From Diadema setosum (lineage: Eukaryota > Echinodermata > Echinoidea > Diadematoida > Diadematidae): 64,000 bases of DNA. The translations under genes were made by a program, and so were the position numbers. This document shows, in pieces, positions 63,402 through 64,000 of the stretch; position 1 is the first letter of the stretch, and every line of letters begins with the position of its first letter. The DNA lies in contig CM067075.1 of the NCBI GenBank assembly GCA_033980235.1, positions 21,471,011-21,535,010 of the forward strand, given 5' to 3'. The notes beneath the pieces were generated by a model, which was given only the letters and a program-made list of their open reading frames with translations, ran no database searches and was not told the DNA's origin.

Positions 63402-63440
63402 TGCTTCTTCTTCTTCTTTTTTCTTCTTCTCCTTCTTTTT
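63402..63440. repeat. (CTT)n microsatellite
   Basis: CTT array with T-run interruptions. Confidence 0.9.
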
Positions 63441-63599
63441 TCGACAATGCTCGATGACGGTTGTTCCATTTTTTTTTCTGCTCTTACCACACGGACCACC
63501 ACACAAAATACATTTCAAATGCTGTTTGTTAAGTCGAGATACTGATGTTCCCATCTAGAAAGTGTAAAACATCCTTTCACCCGATGGTGCCGTTCCTAA

Positions 63600-63620
63600 C
63601 CCCCCCCCCCCCCCCCCCCC
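63600..63620. repeat. 21-base poly(C) run
   Basis: Uninterrupted C homopolymer. Confidence 0.97.
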
Positions 63621-63734
63621 TCAGGCTGCTGGCCAACTTTTTCTTACTTGATAAACTAGAGGTAAGTAACGAACAGCACGAGTTCTTCGGACCATGACGT
63701 GCACATATTCTGAAAACCCACGGTTAAATACATG

Positions 63735-64000
63735 CAGTTCAGTTCAGTTCATTCCGTTTTATTTCTGCAACTTTTCACGATGCTAAAATCAAAAGGAAAT
63801 TCGAGAAAGTGATGAATCATGCAATTCTACGAATGTCTCAGCATTTCAAAACTAGTTGATGAATTCTCTTTGCCTTTGATATAGTTTCATAAACCGGATA
63901 TACAAACGCTATCTTCAGAAAGATGTTATTGCCAGGTTACTCAAAAATTTTGTAAATATTTAGAGTCGATAGAACTGCTTTCAAATTAGAATGAATCTTG
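63735..64000 (-). mobile_element. Retroposon-tail-like sequence starting with (GTTCA)n, cut by window end
   Basis: GTTCAGTTCAGTTCATTCCG is followed by TTTTATTTCTGCAACTTTTC and AT-rich sequence, in the same layout as 59105-59430. Confidence 0.45.

Overview
This is AT-rich (roughly 38-40 % GC by eye), mostly non-coding DNA from an animal nuclear genome. It is rich in microsatellites, long poly(C)/poly(G) runs and short non-autonomous DNA transposons. It has no bacterial-style operons, Shine-Dalgarno sites or dense coding. The mix of repeats (TTAAAGG-ended MITEs, palindromic arrays of short words, a tRNA-derived SINE-like family) together with a class A peptide GPCR exon suggests a marine invertebrate deuterostome. 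My best guess is an echinoderm such as a sea urchin or a relative; this is inferred from recognised repeat styles and has not been tested.

The only gene I can support well is at the right end. The 5' coding exon of a rhodopsin-type neuropeptide receptor lies at 60048-60407 (+), of the kisspeptin/galanin/allatostatin-A type. It encodes an N-terminus with a glycosylation sequon, TM1, TM2, extracellular loop 1 and the start of TM3, and it stops at a phase-0 GT donor. TM3-TM7 are not found in the remaining 3.6 kb, so the gene continues past the right edge. Two TATA-like elements and a good splice acceptor precede the ATG. Three very weak coding candidates are also recorded: positions 1-63, 29322-29507 and 61321-61380.

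Layout: 0-4.2 kb unique DNA and microsatellites. 4.2-4.6, 16.3-16.7, 40.8-41.2 and 45.0-45.4 kb hold four copies of one ~390-410 bp fold-back MITE family with TTAAAGGG ends. 7.8 kb, a hAT-like MITE. 9.6-9.8 kb, one end of another TTAA-type repeat. 18.6-19.1 kb, a piggyBac-type MITE with TTAA duplications. 26.1-27.1 kb, a ~1.0 kb fold-back element. 30.4-30.7 and 35.4-36.1 kb, a short and a long copy of one TIR family. 33.2-34.7 kb, a 1.55 kb transposon with 31-bp TIRs and a 7-bp flanking duplication. 37.2-37.8 kb, a TTAAAGGTAGG MITE. 43.9 and 46.2-51.7 kb, tRNA-derived elements, including a ~670 bp inverted pair. 47.1-47.4 and 56.7-57.3 kb, two unrelated palindromic arrays built from short reiterated words. 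52.1-52.5 kb, a dimeric pogo/Tc1-like MITE. 59.1-64 kb, the receptor exon among retroposon-tail-like sequences and a ~140 bp AT repeat.

The genes do not form a pathway here. The interest lies in the density and architecture of palindromic, hairpin-forming elements, several of which seem to use TTAA target sites, and in the receptor gene embedded among them.
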